From contig CALJBY010000157.1 in the NCBI GenBank assembly GCA_938024025.1, forward strand, positions 1 through 6,529: a stretch of 6,529 nt of DNA, written 5' to 3'. Shown one piece after another: positions 5,476 through 6,529 of this stretch. The notes below the pieces were generated by a model. That model made no database searches. It was not told the origin of the DNA and saw only the letters and a list, made by a program, of their open reading frames with translations. Source of the stretch: an uncultured bacterium (GTDB taxonomy: Bacteria > Desulfobacterota > WTBG01). Within the stretch, counting starts at the first letter, position 1, and the number at the start of each line of letters is the position of its first letter. The translations under genes were made by a program, and so were the position numbers.

Positions 5476-6529
5476 ATGCGTATCACCGCTAAAAAGGCTG
5501 TCATCGGAAGTGCTCTCCTTGTGCTCCTTTTCCTTCTCCTTTTGCTCAGCAGAGGGAAAAGGGGTGAGGGTAATGCTCCGCCAACCGCTGCCCCTGATGA
5601 ACCAACAGGCACTGTTGTTACGGTAGAAAAGGTTGTTCCCCAGGATATCATAGAATACAGCGAATCAAACGGGGTAGCCCAAGCCTGGCAGGAAGCAGAT
5701 ATCAGTTCCGAGGTCTCCGGGAAGGTTCAAACAATCTTTGCGGAGGTTGGGGATACGCTTAAAGCTGGCGCCCCTCTCTTTAAGTTAAATGATGAATTGT
5801 TGACCCTGCAAGTGGAAAAGGCACGCTCTCTGGTAACGCAGCTCGAGGGAAACTACCTCACGAGCAAACGGGACCTCTCTCGCAAAGAAAAACTCTACAA
5901 AGATGGTGTGATTGCGGAGTGGGACCTCGATTTGGCACGGGCAAAGGAAAAAGCAGATCGGGGCTTATTAGAGGGAGCTCAAACCTCTCTAAAAATTGCT
6001 CAACGTGACCTGAGAGAGACCACCATCAGAAGCCCCATTGACGGAAGCCTCGCTGAACGCCTGATAGATATCGGAACGACCGTAACACCCCAGATGAAGG
6101 TTGCCTCCGTCGTTGATACCAGAAAGATACGGATTAGAATAGGTGTTTCAGAACACGTAATCAGTAAAATCAGGAAGGGGCAACCGGTTACCATCTCGGC
6201 AGACGCCTTTCCCCATGAAGCATACCAGGCGACCGTTTTCTCCGTGGGCATGAAAGCCGATGAGACGACGCTCACCTTTCCTGTTGAGGTCGCACTGGTA
6301 AACGATCGTGAGCCTTTTCTGAAACCCGGCATGGTTGGCCGTCTCAAAATACAAACGGAGAACCACTCCCAGGTCATACTGATACCCCAGGATGTTATTC
6401 GCACTGAAACGGGGACTCCCGTTGTCTTTGTGGTACAGGATGGCAGAGCACGTACGGTTACCATAACACCAGACCGCTCAATCGCTTCACAGATTATGGT
6501 AAAGGAGGGGCTCTCGCCTGGAGATCTCC
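5476..6529 (+). CDS. Efflux RND transporter periplasmic adaptor subunit (HlyD/AcrA/MdtA-like), 3'-truncated by the window edge
   Basis: 351 codons are visible and the frame is open at the right edge, so the C-terminus is missing. The protein would be anchored in the inner membrane by one N-terminal segment (about residues 8-24, VIGSALLVLLFLLLLLS after a Lys pair). There is no lipobox cysteine, so it is not a lipoprotein. A Pro/Ala-rich linker is followed by the first lipoyl half (about 66-106, with SSEVSGKVQTIFAEVGDTLKAG at 77-98), a charged coiled-coil hairpin (about 108-178), the second lipoyl half with TTIRSPIDGSL (182-192) and the beta-barrel domain (about 217-300, including PFLKPGMVGRL at 280-290). 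The membrane-proximal domain begins near residue 303. This is the standard order for membrane-fusion proteins linking an inner-membrane pump to an outer-membrane channel. The ATG at 5476 is the first in frame after the stop at 5455; GGA six bases upstream is a weak ribosome binding site. The substrate cannot be inferred. The pump gene probably lies just downstream, outside the window. Confidence 0.94.
   Translation, partial: MRITAKKAVIGSALLVLLFLLLLLSRGKRGEGNAPPTAAPDEPTGTVVTVEKVVPQDIIEYSESNGVAQAWQEADISSEVSGKVQTIFAEVGDTLKAGAPLFKLNDELLTLQVEKARSLVTQLEGNYLTSKRDLSRKEKLYKDGVIAEWDLDLARAKEKADRGLLEGAQTSLKIAQRDLRETTIRSPIDGSLAERLIDIGTTVTPQMKVASVVDTRKIRIRIGVSEHVISKIRKGQPVTISADAFPHEAYQATVFSVGMKADETTLTFPVEVALVNDREPFLKPGMVGRLKIQTENHSQVILIPQDVIRTETGTPVVFVVQDGRARTVTITPDRSIASQIMVKEGLSPGDL

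Noticed and set aside
6000..6464. 154-codon minus-strand open frame within the adaptor gene
   Set aside because: It is antisense to a clearly coding HlyD-type gene and has no recognisable motif.

Overview
The window holds five protein-coding genes. Four lie head to tail on the minus strand, in transcription order valS (valyl-tRNA synthetase), nadC (quinolinate phosphoribosyltransferase), coaX (type III pantothenate kinase) and a yggT-family membrane protein. The fifth, on the plus strand, starts at 5476 and runs off the right edge; it encodes a periplasmic adaptor (HlyD/AcrA type) of an RND-type efflux pump. All five are intact where visible, and their family motifs can be read directly. The adaptor implies a Gram-negative cell plan. 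GC content looks moderate (mid-40s by eye). No rRNA, phylogenetic marker or codon anomaly fixes the taxon. I lean weakly toward an environmental planctomycete or deltaproteobacterium-like lineage, and this is only an impression.

Layout. Positions 1-329 are non-coding and full of structure. There is an imperfect inverted repeat (8-58), a T-rich repeat (84-117) and a 190-nt element (122-311). By hand, that element folds into a three-way junction whose three helices abut with no unpaired junction bases. Positions 330-4960 are the tight minus-strand cluster, with gaps of 13, 45 and 13 nt (taking the ATG at 1410 as the coaX start). Positions 4961-5475 are a 515-nt divergent intergenic region. It contains a candidate valS promoter (TTGACA-17-TAAAAA), a small attenuator-like hairpin with a T5 tract in the valS leader, a second copy of the T-rich repeat in opposite orientation, a strong small hairpin, an 8-bp-period tandem repeat, and a good sigma70-like promoter (TTGAAA-17-TATGAT) for the adaptor gene.

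How the genes fit together. The minus-strand cluster is a housekeeping operon: it charges tRNA-Val, makes the NAD precursor nicotinate mononucleotide, starts CoA synthesis from pantothenate, and ends with a small membrane protein of the YggT family. The adaptor gene is separately promoted and probably begins an efflux operon whose inner-membrane pump gene lies beyond the window. The most unusual content is non-coding, above all the three-way-junction element at 122-311 just downstream of the operon.
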